This document shows, in pieces, positions 48,976-58,502 of a DNA stretch of 64,000 nt. Both the position numbers and the translations under genes were made by a program. The stretch's first letter is position 1, and every line of letters starts with the position of its first letter. The notes beneath the pieces were generated by a model. That model saw only the letters and a program-made list of their open reading frames with translations, made no database searches and had not been told where the DNA came from. This DNA comes from Oscillospiraceae bacterium (GTDB lineage Bacteria; Bacillota; Clostridia; Oscillospirales; Ruminococcaceae): contig SVOZ01000003.1 in assembly GCA_015066115.1 (NCBI GenBank), positions 1-64,000 of the forward strand. The letters run 5' to 3'.

Positions 48976-49779
48976 ATGAAGAAAAACAAAATGATGAGAC
49001 TTGCTTCCGGTCTTTTGGTAGCAGTTCTCCTTACAACCTGCGCTATTTCAGGCACTTTTGCAAAGTATGTAACCAGCGACAACGCTAGTGACACCGCAAG
49101 AGTAGCTAAGTTCGGTGTTACTGTTGCCGCTTCTGGTAGCCTCTTTGCTGAAAATTATCTTAAAGCATCGGATGATACGCCCACTAGCGCAACCACAGGA
49201 ATTACTGTAGATTCTAGTGGCGCTGTTGGAGATGATGTTGTTGCCCCTGGAACTAAGAGCTTAGATGATGGAATTCAATTCGAAATCAAAGGTAAACCCG
49301 AAGTTGATGTAAATGTTGCTATCGCTGTTACTAATGATTCTGAAGATATATTCCTTGCTTCAGGATTTTACGACAATGTAACAACAGGTGCTAAAGATAT
49401 CGCTGAAGTAACTACAAAGTATGAGCCTATCAAGTATACATTGTGGCAGGATGTAGGATCTGGTTACAGTAAGGTAACTGATGCTATTGATGTAAACCTT
49501 GCCACACTTGCTGGAAAACTCGAAGGTTTAACTAAAGATTATAGTGCGAACACTGACCTTGCTACTGAAATTGGTAAACTTAAAATTACATGGAATTGGG
49601 CAATCGACGGAAACGATCTTGAAGACACAATTCTTGGTGATCTTGCTGCTTCTGCAACTTCAGTAAAAGAGTATGCAGCAATTAATGATTCTAACACTGG
49701 TAGTGATCTTGTTGATGGTACAGATTATAACCTTCAGACAGGTCTCACCATTACTGTTACAGTAACTCAGATCGACTAA
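48976..49779 (+). CDS. TasA/camelysin-like protein with SipW-dependent signal
   Basis: A 267-residue secreted protein with a SipW-type signal: a hydrophobic helix (about 9-28) then GTFAKYVTSD and TARVAKFGVTV, the sequence around the cleavage site seen in TasA and CalY. The mature part is Thr/Ser/Asp-rich and beta-like, with no Cys, fitting a fibre-forming matrix subunit. Strong AAAGGAG site and clean codon use. It follows sipW and a stable hairpin, and a terminator-like hairpin lies after it, suggesting that it is made in excess over the later genes. Confidence 0.85.
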   Translation: MKKNKMMRLASGLLVAVLLTTCAISGTFAKYVTSDNASDTARVAKFGVTVAASGSLFAENYLKASDDTPTSATTGITVDSSGAVGDDVVAPGTKSLDDGIQFEIKGKPEVDVNVAIAVTNDSEDIFLASGFYDNVTTGAKDIAEVTTKYEPIKYTLWQDVGSGYSKVTDAIDVNLATLAGKLEGLTKDYSANTDLATEIGKLKITWNWAIDGNDLEDTILGDLAASATSVKEYAAINDSNTGSDLVDGTDYNLQTGLTITVTVTQID

Positions 49780-49810
49780 TTTAAATACATTACTTATTTT
49801 TGAATGATTT

Positions 49811-49854
49811 TCCGCCCAAGCCTCTCGTGGCGGGGCTTGGGCGGAACAATTTTT
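49811..49854 (+). terminator. attenuating terminator after first TasA-like gene
   Basis: Perfect 12-bp stem TCCGCCCAAGCC/GGCTTGGGCGGA with an 11-nt loop and an AACAATTTTT tail. Genes on the same strand continue 80 bp later without a visible new promoter, so partial read-through is expected. Confidence 0.75.
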
Positions 49855-49936
49855 GGATTTATCAATGGATAAAAAACTTTTGTCTATTGATAAACCCGAA
49901 AGGATTAGCTATAAAGAATGGAGGCACAGACACCCA

Positions 49937-50845
49937 ATGGCAAAATCAAATAACAGCAAGACAAAGTGGCTCTGGTTGTCTGTTCTTATTCTTTTTGTCT
50001 GCGTTGCGGCGACAACAATCGCCATTACAAGCAGACTGAATAATTTTCTGATAGACGACAGCGGCGCAATTTCTTTGATTACTGATAGCGACGCAACAGA
50101 TAAACTGCCGCAGGTTACTTCTTCAAACACACCGCAGAAAACTGAGCCGCCGAAAAAACCGGGCTTTGAAGTAAGCGATGACAAAACGGTGTGGAACACC
50201 AATACGCAGGTAGAGATATTCCGCGTGTCTTATGAAAACGGCGAACAGAAAATTACGGTGCAAAGCACTGATGGCGATAAAGTAATTGCTCCCGGCACAG
50301 AAAATTCCTATATCTTTAAGCTCAAAAACACCGGAAATGTTGCGCTTGATTACACCGTAGAAATGGATGCCTACTTTAATTATGCTGACAATCACGTTCC
50401 TATAAAGAGCAGACTTAATCGATATGACGGAAAATGGGTTGTTGGCGGCAAGGACGAGTATGCAGAGGTTATGGTGTTAGACTCGGCAAAAGATAATGCG
50501 ACTCTTGGAGCGGGAAAGTACACCTACTATACACTTGATTGGCTTTGGCCTTTTGAAAGCGGTAATGCCGAGCTTGATACCAAGCTCGGCAATCTTGCCG
50601 CAGAGCAGGAGATTACCTTTACCATTGTTATAAACACAACCGCAACCGAAAGTGACGATCCTAATGCAGATGGCGGCATCACACCGCCGCAAACAGGCGA
50701 TAATACAACCCCACACCTGTGGATCGCCCTCTTTGTTGGCTCACTTGTATTGATGCTGTTTCTTATTATTTATCGTAAAAAAGAACGGCGGCGAGATAGC
50801 GCGGAGGCAGAAATTGTTGAAAAAAACTCGCAAAAGAAAAATTAA
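49937..50845 (+). CDS. TasA-related surface protein with PPQTGD sorting signal
   Basis: A 302-residue surface protein. It has an N-terminal membrane/signal helix (about 12-33) and a Pro/Thr/Ser linker. A beta domain with APGTENSYIFKLKNTGNVAL resembles the TasA-like fold of its neighbours. The C-terminus is a complete sortase-type signal: PPQTGD at 250-255, a hydrophobic helix and a basic tail RKKERRR. The first motif residue is Pro rather than Leu. No sortase gene is in the window. Start ATG at 49937 with GGAGG 12 nt upstream; the frame is open from a TTG at 49853. It could be the wall anchor of the fibres (inference). Confidence 0.75.
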   Translation: MAKSNNSKTKWLWLSVLILFVCVAATTIAITSRLNNFLIDDSGAISLITDSDATDKLPQVTSSNTPQKTEPPKKPGFEVSDDKTVWNTNTQVEIFRVSYENGEQKITVQSTDGDKVIAPGTENSYIFKLKNTGNVALDYTVEMDAYFNYADNHVPIKSRLNRYDGKWVVGGKDEYAEVMVLDSAKDNATLGAGKYTYYTLDWLWPFESGNAELDTKLGNLAAEQEITFTIVINTTATESDDPNADGGITPPQTGDNTTPHLWIALFVGSLVLMLFLIIYRKKERRRDSAEAEIVEKNSQKKN

Positions 50846-51383
50846 CCCGAAAAACCTAATACGTATAACGCTGTTGATTCTCTGCGGCGCAGTTTTAGGC
50901 TTTAACATTTATCTTGCTAATGCCAATAGCCTTTTGGGCAATCAGCTCCCGACACCTTTTGGATATGGTGCGGCGGTTGTTCTTTCGGGCAGTATGGAGC
51001 CCGAGCTTTCAAAAGGCGATTTGATTATTGTAAGTAAGACCCAAACATATAAAGAAAAAGACATCGTTGTTTTTCAAGATAAAGGCACACTTGTTGTTCA
51101 CAGAATCATAGCTGTTGACGGCGACACCGTCGTAACACAGGGAGACGCCAATAACATAGCGGACGATCCTATAAATGTTTCTGCAATAAAAGGCAAGGTG
51201 CTGTTTTGGATTCCCTTTGTAGGAAACGTTGTAAACTTTATAAAAACGCCGATTGGCACGATCTGTATCGTTGCTGCCGCAATTCTTCTCATAGAAATTC
51301 CTCGCAGGAATGAAAAGAAGAAAGACGATGAAGAAAGACAGAAAATAATTGACGAGATAAACCGCTTAAAAGAACAAGACTAA
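50814..51383 (+). CDS. second SipW-type signal peptidase I
   Basis: A 189-residue ER-type signal peptidase. Membrane helices lie near 16-34 and 139-160, Ser60 in LSGSMEP, His96 in VVHRIIA and the GDANN box at 110-114. It starts with TTG behind GCGGAGGC, within the last 32 bp of the sorting-signal gene, so it is translationally coupled. It is only distantly similar to the sipW at 48147 and has a shorter tail. It probably serves the two small TasA-like proteins that follow. Two such enzymes in one module suggest divided substrate sets. Confidence 0.9.
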   Translation: MLKKTRKRKINPKNLIRITLLILCGAVLGFNIYLANANSLLGNQLPTPFGYGAAVVLSGSMEPELSKGDLIIVSKTQTYKEKDIVVFQDKGTLVVHRIIAVDGDTVVTQGDANNIADDPINVSAIKGKVLFWIPFVGNVVNFIKTPIGTICIVAAAILLIEIPRRNEKKKDDEERQKIIDEINRLKEQD

Positions 51384-51402
51384 GAATTGGGGGTGAAGCG
51401 GA

Positions 51403-51894
51403 ATGATGGATAGGCAGCCAAAAGCAAAGTTAAATATCCCAATGTGCATCGCCTGCATTCTGCTTTGCCTAACGCTTTTTTCTTTTCACCTGTGTGGCGG
51501 CCTGTATGCTAAGTATATCGTAGCAGATTCGGGAGAGGATTTTGCAAGAGTCGCCAAATTCGATGTTTCGGAAGACGGAGCATATTTTTCCAAAAATCTC
51601 CTCGTTGAAACAACTCCGGGAAGTGTTGAAAGGTCAATAGAGGTTGTGAATAACAGCGAAGTTGTGGTTGCTTACACCGTTACTATTGAAAACGCAACAA
51701 AAAATATTCCCTACACATTTTCTGTAGATAACAGTACACCTGCAAAAGACAAGTGCAGTGTAGTCTGTTATCTAAAGCCTAATTCCACAAACAAAATTAA
51801 GATGGTTGCCACATGGAGTGAGCAGGGCGCGCTCAAATATATGGGAATGGCGGATTTGATAAAGCTTACCATCAAGGCAGAACAGGTCGATTAA
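51403..51894 (+). CDS. small TasA-like protein with SipW-dependent signal
   Basis: A 163-residue secreted protein. The signal helix (about 12-34) ends in GGLYAKYIVAD, followed by EDFARVAKFDVSEDG, the same (A)KY...ARVAKF pattern as the protein at 48976. The mature part has the beta-sandwich-like VNNSEVVVAYTVTIENAT repeat typical of TasA relatives. Two Met codons occur at the start; GGGGTGAAG lies upstream. It is 19 nt after the second peptidase gene and its stop overlaps the next frame, so it is co-translated. Confidence 0.82.
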   Translation: MMDRQPKAKLNIPMCIACILLCLTLFSFHLCGGLYAKYIVADSGEDFARVAKFDVSEDGAYFSKNLLVETTPGSVERSIEVVNNSEVVVAYTVTIENATKNIPYTFSVDNSTPAKDKCSVVCYLKPNSTNKIKMVATWSEQGALKYMGMADLIKLTIKAEQVD

Positions 51895-51917
51895 TGAAAA
51901 GAGCAGGAGGGATGTTA

Positions 51918-52739
51918 ATGGGAAAGTTACTAAACAAAATTACCCATATCAAAAAAGGAACCGCCGTTATTATAGCGGTAATCATCCTGATTGCTTTAAT
52001 TGGCGGTGTTTTTGCAAAATACATTTATGATACTGCGGGTGGAAATTTGCTATCAGCAAAAGAGTTTTATTTTACAAGCAATCTGCTTAAGGAAGAAACC
52101 GGCAAATATGTCCTAAATTCTACTACAACAGAGGTTTCCTTTACATTGGGAAACAACGCAGATAAATTGCGTTTCTCAGAGGTAGACATTACATATAATG
52201 TTTCGATAGAATGTGAAAATGGCGGCGAGGTTCCGCAAATTATAGACTCAAATACAGAGCATAAGCTTTTGGGCGGCTCTGTTAACAAAGCTACCATTAC
52301 CCTTAAAAATCTTGCAAAGGGTAAAACCTACATTGTTACAGCCACAGGAGAAAACGGCTATAAGCAAACGTTAAAGGCGGAATTCACTGTGTCAGACAAT
52401 GACGAAAACGTTTACAAGCATCTGAACACTGAAAATGATGCCTTTGTCCTGCTGACAGTCTGGACGGACAATGTGTTGGGAGATCTAACAGTTGCTACTG
52501 ATTCGACGGGTCTAATTCCCGATAACACCAACCCAATTTTACGAGAGGTTTATAACTACAGCGATGGGAAATATGGGGCAATAGAATTTGCGGACCAGGC
52601 AAACTTCGATCAAACATATTCATCCTATACATATCGTTTTTTTGTAAGCGAAGGAAGCTTTAATGTTGATAATTTTAAGGTTTCCGTAATCAAAAATGAA
52701 ACCGAGTATCTGGCGATAAAGGCGGATTTACCAAAATAA
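51918..52739 (+). CDS. TasA-related surface protein
   Basis: A 273-residue secreted protein with an N-terminal hydrophobic segment (about 15-35) followed by GGVFAKYIYDTAGG and AKEFYFTSNLL. This again is a SipW-type cleavage region, though the ARVAKF part is diverged. The remainder is beta-rich with FTLGNNADKLRFSEVDITYNV and shows no other recognised domain. Start chosen at 51918, 7 nt after AGGAGG; an ATG at 51894 would overlap the previous stop but has no site. It lies 17 nt before the giant adhesin gene. Confidence 0.75.
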   Translation: MGKLLNKITHIKKGTAVIIAVIILIALIGGVFAKYIYDTAGGNLLSAKEFYFTSNLLKEETGKYVLNSTTTEVSFTLGNNADKLRFSEVDITYNVSIECENGGEVPQIIDSNTEHKLLGGSVNKATITLKNLAKGKTYIVTATGENGYKQTLKAEFTVSDNDENVYKHLNTENDAFVLLTVWTDNVLGDLTVATDSTGLIPDNTNPILREVYNYSDGKYGAIEFADQANFDQTYSSYTYRFFVSEGSFNVDNFKVSVIKNETEYLAIKADLPK

Positions 52740-52756
52740 GAAAGGAGTGATACACC

Positions 52757-55700
52757 ATGCAAATAATTAAAAAGCACAAATCAATATTTGCAATCTTAGG
52801 CGTATTGTTTCTTTTGGTTTTTTCTCTGCTTGTTTCTGTCTTTATCGCATCTGTTGCCGCAACAACATCAGTAAGTGTCGAAAACAATGGATCAAGATTG
52901 ATCGCAAAATCCGACGGAACACCTTCTGTCTATCAGTGGCAAATCGCATATTCGGTCGACGGCACATATTCTCCTATCGAAGATGCTGCTCAAAATTATT
53001 ACGACATCACCGCAAACGATGAAGGAAAATATATCAAGGCGGTAATTGACGGCGTAGAAACAGAACCCGTTGGCCCCATCGGAAAAGTGGTTGTTTTTGA
53101 TCTTTCAAAGGGAAAGATAATATTTAATACAACATACTCAGGCAAAGATTCTGCAGGAAACGACCTGATGGGTGATCATGAAGCAACAAACATTTATGTG
53201 ATTCGACAAAGTAATAATGCGACCTTTACCACCAATAATGTTTGGTTTTCAGGAAATCATACAAATACATCGTTTGACGTAACTCTTGATGGCGTGAATA
53301 TGGGTAGAGCTTCGTACCCTACAAACTATCTTCCCAACACAAGCACAACAGGAGGATATGCAGACGGCACCATAGACATTCAGCCAAGCGGTTATGCAGG
53401 TCAAAAAAATGTAGTATTGCGGCTTAAAGGCGAGAATATTGTTCGTGCTATTCATTATTACACAAACAATTACCCCAAATCTTCTCTTAAAATTACTGAT
53501 ATAAACGGCGATAAATCAACATATGGCGGATCACTTTATGTTCCTGTCAAGGTTGATGCAGACAAAATTGATGAATTTGTAAACTCCAATGTCAGTTATA
53601 ATCATTGGAATTCAGCAATCGGCGGCGATGATAGCATTTCGAATGTTTCAAACTTCGAGATTGCAGGTGGTAAATTACAGGTATTGACTACCTATGCTGA
53701 TAACTGTACTGCTATAGGCGCAGGCGGCAATGGTTCTTGTACCATGACCATTTCCGGAGGAGAGATAGTTGCGCACTGCAACGGAACAGGAACCGCGATC
53801 GGCGGCGGCATTGGTTGGTTCAGCCAGGGCGGCACATCGAACATTACGATCAGCGGAGGAAAAGTATATGCCAAAAACCACGGTGAGATCTATGTAAATG
53901 GGGACACAATTACCACCAAAGATAAACCGTATGATAAGGTTGTTGGTGGCGTTGCTATTGGTTCGGGTAGTTCGTTTAATGAGGCGGGTAGTGAAGGAAA
54001 AGTTACAATTACCGGCGGTACAGTTGAAGCCTACGGTACTTTTGGAAATGGTATAGGTGGCGGCAACAGTTCTAAAAAGATAGGCGGTAAGGCTACTATC
54101 TTTATTAGTGGAGGCACTGTTACTGCGACATCTATCGGCGGCGGTAATAGTAAAAGCGGCACAGGCGGTACAGCTGATGTTAAGATAAGCGGTACAGCTG
54201 ATGTTACCCTGTTAAATGGTATCGGAGGTGGCGACAGCCTTTCAGGTGACGGCGGTGAAGCTACAATCACAGTTAACGGAGGAACCATGAGCGCCAAAGG
54301 ATCTATTGGCGGCGGTGCCGGAGGCGACACAGGAAATGGCGGTAAGGCGGTCGTTACAGTTAACGGAGGAAATCTTACGGCGGCCTCTATAGGCGGCGGC
54401 CTTGGCAGCATAGGCGGTAACGGCGGTGCTGCGGAAATTTATGTTAATGAGGGCAATGGTGTGATCCGCACCGGCACCATCGGCGGCGGAGACACCTTAA
54501 ATACGATCGATGGACGAATCGGTTATGCAAAAGCAGTCATCAAGGGCGGAGATATCAGTGGCCAGTTCTTAATGGCGGCCGGTGGCACCGAGGCTTGCAC
54601 TTTTGTTATGACGGGCGGCACACTTCATGGAGTTGACACAGCTGACAGCTCTGTATTTGCCTATGCTAAAAAAGACGGCGCGGCAGTTTATATGGACGAT
54701 CCTAACGGTGTTGTTGATATTTCCGGCGGCGCTATAAGAGATTGCTCTGCTAAAAATGGTGGCGCTATCTATATGTCAGCAGGAACCTGCTCAATTTCGG
54801 GAAAAGCATCTGTTGAAAACTGTTCCTCTTCTGAAAACGGCGGTGCTATCTATTTGGGTGGCGGAACTGTGACCGTAAACGGAGGAACCATCAAAAATAA
54901 CTCATCTAAGTTAAATGGTGGTGCAGTTTATCTCGGCGGCGGTACTATGACTGTATTCGCGGGCGAAATCTTAGGTAATACGGCACAAGATTGCGGTGGT
55001 GCGGCTTATATTGATGGCGGTAACGTTAATGTTGTCGGTGGTATTGTTATTAATAATACGGCAGACAATAATGGTGGCGGTATCGCTGTAAATGACGGTA
55101 ACTATTATATGGTTGGCGGTAATGTTGACGGCAATAAGGCTGTCAGCGGCAGTGGTGGCGGCATTTATGTTTCGGCCAATGCAAGTGACGTAGAAGTTGG
55201 CATATATAGCGGTTCGGTCAGTTCAAACACTTCTGGTAGTAACGGCGGTGCTTTGGCTGTTGTTGGTAGGCAGGACGGCACTAAGAAGATTAATGTGCAA
55301 ATCGGCGTGCAGAAACGCCATTTTGATGAGGATGGAAATGTTATTTGTGATCACGACCAGCCTGACATTTCATCTAATAGTGTTACCGCCTGCCCACAGT
55401 TAAGCGGCAACCATGCCAGTGAATCTGGTGGCGGTGTTTTTGTAACCGGCAATAAAAATACAGAATTAAATATTTACTGTTTGTCCGAAGACCAAGCAAA
55501 ACAGAACTCTGCGGGAGCTGATGAGGGACAGAGCAACTTTATGAAGGTCGAGGGCGGTAAGGTTACCATCACCACCTCAGATCAAGCCAATATGAACAAG
55601 GATGATCTCAACTCTCAAAATGCGTATTATGGTAATACCCAGATCAAAAGCACGATTTATGTAACCGGTGGTAATATGGAACTTTGGGGCGAAATGACAA

Positions 55701-58498
55701 ACCCCAGTATCAGCGATGTAATTACTGTTGATATCACAAAAGACGGAGATGATTTTAACGATTACCGCTTAAATACCAGTGAAAAGAAGTATTATAAGCT
55801 GAAATACTTTGAAAACTTTAAGGATCCCGTTACAGGCATTATTACCGGTCAGTATAAGGAGTACGAGATAGAGGAAAACGAGATCGTTACCATAAGCGCT
55901 AATATCTACAGCCACCCAGGATATACCATCAAGGGATGGAACACAAGTAATTATTGGGATGACCCTGTGGACCAATATTATCCGATAGATTTGGATCTAA
56001 CAGAGCCTTCTACTCCGCGCCCTCCGGAAAGCGACAAAACGCTTGGATGGTATAAGATCAGCTCAAGGTATCTCTTTAACGGTAATCCTATCGGAGATCT
56101 GGAAATTTATGCGATTTGGGAGGCCAACGGATACACCGTTGTATATGATCCTAACGCTAACTCATATACCGGTAAAATGGAAAATGATGCATTTTTCTAC
56201 AACCAAGAAACCAAACTTAAAAAGAATGCATATAAACGTTCCGGACACGATTTTGTGGGATGGTGTATGGACAAGCAGCCGACAGACTCTTCTGTTGTCT
56301 ATGAGGATGAGGCAACGATAAGCGATGGATTGACCGACGAAAAGGGTGCAGTTGTCACACTATACGCTCAGTGGAAGGAATGCGACCATAGTGAACCTGC
56401 ACATACATATACCTATTCAGTTGTAGATAACGGCAAAACACTTAGGCGTGATTGCTCCTGCGGCAATTACAGCCAAGAAGCCCGGCTCTCAGCAGAAAAT
56501 GCTGTTTATGACAAAACCTCACACCCTGCCAGTGTAGAATACACCTCTGATTCTTGGACCCCCGATTTAAGCTATGAGGCTTTAGATGGCGACGCGCTTG
56601 TAAATGGTTGTCCTTACTATGCAGGCAGGTATAAAGCTAGCATAACAGAAAACGGTGTTACTGCGAGTGTTACATATTTTGTTGAGAAGGCAGATCAGCC
56701 TGCACCTCCAAAGCCAGAATATGCAACGTCTCTTCAAACAAACAGCTCGATTTTGAGCATCAAACCCGTAGCCCCATCTCCGTATTTTACAAGTGATAAG
56801 GACGGTTATGACTCAGAGATAGAGTACAAGCTTGTATACTATGTAAATGGCGAAAAGCAAACGATGTCGGTAGTAACAGAACAAAAACCTGACACACTTA
56901 TTGATGGCGAGTATGCGGTGCAGTTTGAAGTAAATGTTATACTAACTAATTACTACGTGTACGCTAACTACACCGAGGGCGCTAACTATAAAGCATCTAA
57001 AGAAGCCTCGGCTGACAGCATTTATTTTTTTGCGGGTCATAATGTTGAGATATTAGTTAACAACCCCGAGGGTCTTTTGAAAGAAATCACAATGGCTAAC
57101 GGAAGCGAGGATAATATTCAGAACGGCGCTCTGCTTTCTTTAGAACTGATTGATGGCTATTATTTTCCGCAGGGCTATGACCAACAGATCGATGTTGAGC
57201 TTACCCGTCTCGGTGAAGGCCTTCCGATATATCCTATTAGTTTTACTACACAGGAACCCTGTTCTAAATATTTGATAGAAAACATTCAGGATAACTCCAG
57301 AATTGTGATAACGCTTCCTGATGTTAACTTAAATCCCTCTCTGGAATCCTACATTACTGAAGGTCAGGTATTTAAAAACATAGAAGGGGACTTTGCAAAA
57401 ATCAGCCGCGACTCAGCCTATACCGTTAAATTTAATATTAACCACTATTTTGGCACAGAGCTTGAAACTCCCGCTTTGTCTTTTGACTCTGAGCTTGCTG
57501 TAGGAACGACTATTATTATGCAGGATCAGAAAGGCGGCGGTTATTACTGGGCTTTAATTGATAAAGCCGGCATAACAGAACTTAAGTTAACCGACTTTGT
57601 TCGTATGGGAGATAAAAACAAAACACCGTTTGTATTGACAGACAGCGAGATGCAGCTTCAGTTTGTTGTTGACTTTTCCCATACAACAAGCGCAATGTCG
57701 GGAGATGCTGTAAAAATCACCTTGACTGTGGCGGCAAAGTCGGCATCAAAGGCCAGGACGGCGACGGCTTATGAGATAGCATATCTTAAACATGTCGATC
57801 AATTTACCTTGAGGGCTGAAAATAACGGTGTGATTACCTTCCTGCGCGATACATCTGAGGGCGTTGCTTCCAAGTGGGAGTACCGCGAGAGCGCCTTGGT
57901 GCTTATACCGAACACTACATTGCCTGCAGATGCACATTTGCAGCTGGTTTGCGCAGACGCAACCGAGATAATCTATGCAAATTGTGACGGTAACTTTGTC
58001 TACTCAATGCCTAAAGAAACCGAAGGAACTATTGCCGTTTCGCTAATTTCAAGCCTACTAATTGAAAGCGAAACAATATATAGTTTTGACGTTAAATGGA
58101 TAGTTGCCAAGTCACAGGTGGAGCAGTCTTGTATGAATGCACAAAATGTGGCAAGTGCGCGTTTTACCATCTCATACCAAAAACAAAGCACCGTATCTTT
58201 AAAGATAACAGGCGATAAAAAGCTTTATTCTGTAGGAGAAACGGTTAATGCAAATGTTAGTTGGGCAGATCTGACTCAAAGCCATAGCCTTGAGGTTGTG
58301 CTGATGGTAAAAACCGGAGACGGAGAATACAGCAGTACAGGCGTTACCAAGGAGATATTCTTTGAAAAGGATGCCGATACAGAGACAATCGAAATTTCGC
58401 TTGCAGGCAACAGTGCAGGAAGCTATCGCCTGCAGGTAACCGCCGAGCTTGGATTAATTACCACTGCTGAGGCAGAGTACTATTTTATAATTGAATAA
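52757..58498 (+). CDS. 1913-residue repeat-rich surface adhesin
   Basis: Very large exported protein. It begins with a signal peptide or membrane helix (about 8-35) and an Ig-like/SLAP-type segment. Next is a Gly-rich parallel-beta-helix region (about 295-580) built of TVxGGxxxAxSIGGG repeats. A second beta-helix zone (about 658-835) is made of NGGAIYLGGGTxTVxGG repeats, like polymorphic autotransporter passengers. Two InlB-type beta-grasp repeats (about 1048-1208) end in EIYAIWE and TLYAQWKE. The last 700 residues are beta-rich and Ig-like. No LPXTG or C-terminal helix, so attachment is unclear. GGAGTGA site at 9 nt. Last gene of the module. Confidence 0.85.
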   Translation: MQIIKKHKSIFAILGVLFLLVFSLLVSVFIASVAATTSVSVENNGSRLIAKSDGTPSVYQWQIAYSVDGTYSPIEDAAQNYYDITANDEGKYIKAVIDGVETEPVGPIGKVVVFDLSKGKIIFNTTYSGKDSAGNDLMGDHEATNIYVIRQSNNATFTTNNVWFSGNHTNTSFDVTLDGVNMGRASYPTNYLPNTSTTGGYADGTIDIQPSGYAGQKNVVLRLKGENIVRAIHYYTNNYPKSSLKITDINGDKSTYGGSLYVPVKVDADKIDEFVNSNVSYNHWNSAIGGDDSISNVSNFEIAGGKLQVLTTYADNCTAIGAGGNGSCTMTISGGEIVAHCNGTGTAIGGGIGWFSQGGTSNITISGGKVYAKNHGEIYVNGDTITTKDKPYDKVVGGVAIGSGSSFNEAGSEGKVTITGGTVEAYGTFGNGIGGGNSSKKIGGKATIFISGGTVTATSIGGGNSKSGTGGTADVKISGTADVTLLNGIGGGDSLSGDGGEATITVNGGTMSAKGSIGGGAGGDTGNGGKAVVTVNGGNLTAASIGGGLGSIGGNGGAAEIYVNEGNGVIRTGTIGGGDTLNTIDGRIGYAKAVIKGGDISGQFLMAAGGTEACTFVMTGGTLHGVDTADSSVFAYAKKDGAAVYMDDPNGVVDISGGAIRDCSAKNGGAIYMSAGTCSISGKASVENCSSSENGGAIYLGGGTVTVNGGTIKNNSSKLNGGAVYLGGGTMTVFAGEILGNTAQDCGGAAYIDGGNVNVVGGIVINNTADNNGGGIAVNDGNYYMVGGNVDGNKAVSGSGGGIYVSANASDVEVGIYSGSVSSNTSGSNGGALAVVGRQDGTKKINVQIGVQKRHFDEDGNVICDHDQPDISSNSVTACPQLSGNHASESGGGVFVTGNKNTELNIYCLSEDQAKQNSAGADEGQSNFMKVEGGKVTITTSDQANMNKDDLNSQNAYYGNTQIKSTIYVTGGNMELWGEMTNPSISDVITVDITKDGDDFNDYRLNTSEKKYYKLKYFENFKDPVTGIITGQYKEYEIEENEIVTISANIYSHPGYTIKGWNTSNYWDDPVDQYYPIDLDLTEPSTPRPPESDKTLGWYKISSRYLFNGNPIGDLEIYAIWEANGYTVVYDPNANSYTGKMENDAFFYNQETKLKKNAYKRSGHDFVGWCMDKQPTDSSVVYEDEATISDGLTDEKGAVVTLYAQWKECDHSEPAHTYTYSVVDNGKTLRRDCSCGNYSQEARLSAENAVYDKTSHPASVEYTSDSWTPDLSYEALDGDALVNGCPYYAGRYKASITENGVTASVTYFVEKADQPAPPKPEYATSLQTNSSILSIKPVAPSPYFTSDKDGYDSEIEYKLVYYVNGEKQTMSVVTEQKPDTLIDGEYAVQFEVNVILTNYYVYANYTEGANYKASKEASADSIYFFAGHNVEILVNNPEGLLKEITMANGSEDNIQNGALLSLELIDGYYFPQGYDQQIDVELTRLGEGLPIYPISFTTQEPCSKYLIENIQDNSRIVITLPDVNLNPSLESYITEGQVFKNIEGDFAKISRDSAYTVKFNINHYFGTELETPALSFDSELAVGTTIIMQDQKGGGYYWALIDKAGITELKLTDFVRMGDKNKTPFVLTDSEMQLQFVVDFSHTTSAMSGDAVKITLTVAAKSASKARTATAYEIAYLKHVDQFTLRAENNGVITFLRDTSEGVASKWEYRESALVLIPNTTLPADAHLQLVCADATEIIYANCDGNFVYSMPKETEGTIAVSLISSLLIESETIYSFDVKWIVAKSQVEQSCMNAQNVASARFTISYQKQSTVSLKITGDKKLYSVGETVNANVSWADLTQSHSLEVVLMVKTGDGEYSSTGVTKEIFFEKDADTETIEISLAGNSAGSYRLQVTAELGLITTAEAEYYFIIE

Positions 58499-58502
58499 CA
58501 AC

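Noticed and set aside
54031..54411. 126-codon minus-strand frame rich in Pro, Ala and Leu
   Set aside because: It is the antisense shadow of the Gly-rich repeat region of the adhesin; its composition mirrors GGN codons and there is no ribosome site.
53640..55260. Tandem GGCGGT-rich repeats that could be mistaken for a CRISPR or satellite array
   Set aside because: Repeats are in frame, vary at codon level and encode beta-helix motifs; there are no constant repeats with unique spacers and no cas genes.
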